Part shown: piece by piece, positions 62,497 to 64,000 of the stretch | Numbering within the stretch: position 1 is the stretch's first letter | How the letters are laid out: each line of letters begins with the position of its first letter | Origin: Balneolaceae bacterium | Lineage (GTDB): Bacteria > Bacteroidota > Rhodothermia > Balneolales > Balneolaceae | Direction of reading: 5' to 3' | Assembly (NCBI GenBank): GCA_017640605.1 | Contig: JAEPQH010000019.1 | Span: 1 to 64,000, forward strand | Length of the DNA: 64,000 nucleotides | Notes under the pieces: generated by a model | What the model saw: the letters and a program-made list of their open reading frames with translations, nothing else | What the model was told of the DNA's origin: nothing | Database searches by the model: none | Position numbers and translations under genes: made by a program

Positions 62497-64000
62497 ATGG
62501 ATTCATACGACGCTATTATCATCGGATCGGGGCATAACGGACTCACAACTGGCTGTTATCTTGCAAAAAACGGCTACAAAGTGTTGGTATTAGAACGCAG
62601 AGATACCATTGGCGGTGCAGTATGTACCGAAACTATGTTTCAAAGTGATGAGAATCCGCATGGCTTTAAAATGGATGTTGGTTCATCGGTTCATATCATG
62701 ATTCATCAAACAGGAATTATCGAAGAACTGGAATTGGAAAAGTACGGACTTGAGTATATAGATATGGATCCAATCATGTCGTATCCTGTGCCAACCGGAA
62801 AAGGAGTGATTCATTTTTGGAAAGATGTAGATCGAACGCTGGAATCCATTTCTAAAGTAGCTCCCGAAGATGTTAAAAATTATCAGGAGTTCATTCGGTT
62901 TTGGGGAAAAATCAACAAAGGCGTACTTAAAACATTCATGAGTGTGCCAACAGGCGGTAATATTATTTCTACCATGGCCAAACAGCAGATGCGTGATGGA
63001 TCTATGTTTGAACGCGGAGAACAAATGCCTGGACTCCAAAAGATTTTATCCAGCTATGGGAAAGTTGTTGATGATGCCTTTGATAATGAATACATGAAAG
63101 CGGCTTTATTGTGGTTTGCTGCTCAATCGGGACCATTACCCGATCATTCAGCAACGGGCGATTTTGCAGGTTGGCAAAGTATGTTGCATGAATCAGGTGC
63201 TAAGCATCCAAAAGGGGGCAGCGGAATGCTCACTCAGGCCATGAAAAATTTGATTGAAGCTCACGGAGGGGAAGTGCGCGCAAACTCACCTATCGAGAAA
63301 ATTATTGTAGAGCAAGGCAAAGCGGTGGGCGTTGTTACTGAACAAGGAGAAGATTTCAGAGCCCCGATTATTATTTCGAATGCGCATGTGCAAACTACAA
63401 TGTTAAAAATGGTAGGGAAAGATCACCTCGAATCTTCAATGCTTACCAAGGTGAAGAATATACATGTAGGCAATGGGTTTGGAATGGTAATACGTTGCGC
63501 AGTGGAAGAACTGCCGCAATACACAGCCGCTCCCGATGATCCTTATATTCATAACGGGATTCAACTAATGGCGCCATCGGTTCAATATATGAATAATGCT
63601 ATTGGGGATTACATGCAGAAACGCCCCCCTGAAAAACCGGCCGTGCTTGCAATGACTTTCTCCAAAATTGATCCGGAAGTTGCGAAGGATGGAAAACATA
63701 CCATGTTTGTTTGGGCACAATGGCATCCATACGAACTCGCGAACGGCAAACATTGGGACGACATCAGAGAGCAGGAAGCTCAGAAAATTTATGATGTGGT
63801 AGTTGATTATGCCCCTAACATGAAGGGAAAGCTAATCGACTGGTACATCCAATCGCCGCTAGATATCGAACGCAAACATGGATTACTTCGCGGTAATGTG
63901 ATGCATGTGGAAATGAGCTTCGATCAAATGTTTATGTTTCGTCCAATTCCGGAGATGAGTAGATATGAAACTCCTATTAAAAACTTGTATTTATCCAGTG
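62497..64000 (+). CDS. FAD-dependent carotenoid-type oxidoreductase, cut by the right edge
   Basis: An open frame of 501 codons from the ATG at 62497 to the window end with no stop. The N-terminus is a classic FAD motif (DAIIIGSGHNGLTTGCYLAK, then VLERRDTIGGAVCTE). The internal layout (MDVGSSVHIMIHQTG, GGSGMLTQAMKNLIEAHGGE, IIISNAHVQTTMLKMVGKDH) fits the phytoene-dehydrogenase-related family that includes CrtO-type beta-carotene ketolases and PYROXD2-like proteins. About 30-60 residues, including the C-terminal flavin-binding end, are missing. It is a distant relative of the oxidoreductase at 20359. Substrate unknown. Confidence 0.82.
   Translation, partial: MDSYDAIIIGSGHNGLTTGCYLAKNGYKVLVLERRDTIGGAVCTETMFQSDENPHGFKMDVGSSVHIMIHQTGIIEELELEKYGLEYIDMDPIMSYPVPTGKGVIHFWKDVDRTLESISKVAPEDVKNYQEFIRFWGKINKGVLKTFMSVPTGGNIISTMAKQQMRDGSMFERGEQMPGLQKILSSYGKVVDDAFDNEYMKAALLWFAAQSGPLPDHSATGDFAGWQSMLHESGAKHPKGGSGMLTQAMKNLIEAHGGEVRANSPIEKIIVEQGKAVGVVTEQGEDFRAPIIISNAHVQTTMLKMVGKDHLESSMLTKVKNIHVGNGFGMVIRCAVEELPQYTAAPDDPYIHNGIQLMAPSVQYMNNAIGDYMQKRPPEKPAVLAMTFSKIDPEVAKDGKHTMFVWAQWHPYELANGKHWDDIREQEAQKIYDVVVDYAPNMKGKLIDWYIQSPLDIERKHGLLRGNVMHVEMSFDQMFMFRPIPEMSRYETPIKNLYLSS

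Noticed and set aside
1-64000. tRNA/rRNA genes, CRISPR arrays, insertion sequences, prophage
   Set aside because: Reading both strands and all gaps gave no tRNA-like cloverleaf, direct-repeat/spacer array, transposase or phage structural gene. This was done by eye and could miss a tRNA.

Overview
The window reads as a chromosomal segment of a free-living Gram-negative bacterium of the Bacteroidota/FCB type, most likely Balneolota (Balneola/Gracilimonas relatives). The grounds are secreted proteins ending in the type IX secretion (T9SS) sorting signature YQNYPNPFNPST, a PorV/PorQ-like barrel, TonB-dependent receptors with carboxypeptidase-regulatory N-domains, DUF5683, DUF6090, an N/K-rich Rho, and promoters resembling TTTG-N20-TAnnTTTG. 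The taxonomic call is an inference from protein families; no rRNA gene is present.

Layout. 1-570 holds a 213-bp tandem repeat array that continues past the left edge. 594-2835 carries a sodium:solute symporter with its small partner protein and a hotdog-fold protein. 2840-5500 is an AT-rich accessory patch, all on the minus strand: an Mrr-type nuclease, two unrecognised genes and an orphan HigA-like antitoxin, with three copies of a short palindromic element each just downstream of a gene. 5604-24629 is mostly housekeeping: uvrC, an ECF sigma/anti-sigma pair, parAB, a DUF5683 protein, a LOG-family protein, a TPR protein, transketolase, an RsbU-like phosphatase, polA, a carotenoid-desaturase-like oxidoreductase, two rhomboid proteases and ispG.

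24630-46962 is the centrepiece, an alpha-glucan (starch/maltodextrin) utilisation locus. Its first block encodes a SurA-like lipoprotein, a TonB-dependent receptor, a very large secreted protein, a PorV-like barrel and a multi-module surface protein with a T9SS tail, ending at a strong terminator. The second block encodes a LacI-family regulator, a T9SS-tailed GH13 amylase, a lipoprotein GH13 amylase, a MalT/SLC45-like permease and a type I pullulanase. The promoter region of the first block has two perfect LacI/CcpA-type operators 199 bp apart, one of them between candidate -33 and -7 boxes. No SusD homologue is visible.

47000-51311 holds a cysteine-free thioredoxin-fold protein, pabC-like and folC genes (folate) and rho. 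51417-64000 holds a LytS/LytTR two-component system, an outer-membrane barrel, a second TonB-dependent receptor, DUF418 and DUF6090 membrane proteins, a PD40 beta-propeller protein, a lipoprotein, an exported Gfo/Idh/MocA protein, a STAS-like protein, a metallo-beta-lactamase-fold hydrolase, and a second carotenoid-type FAD oxidoreductase cut by the right edge. I saw no tRNA, rRNA, CRISPR array, insertion sequence or prophage.
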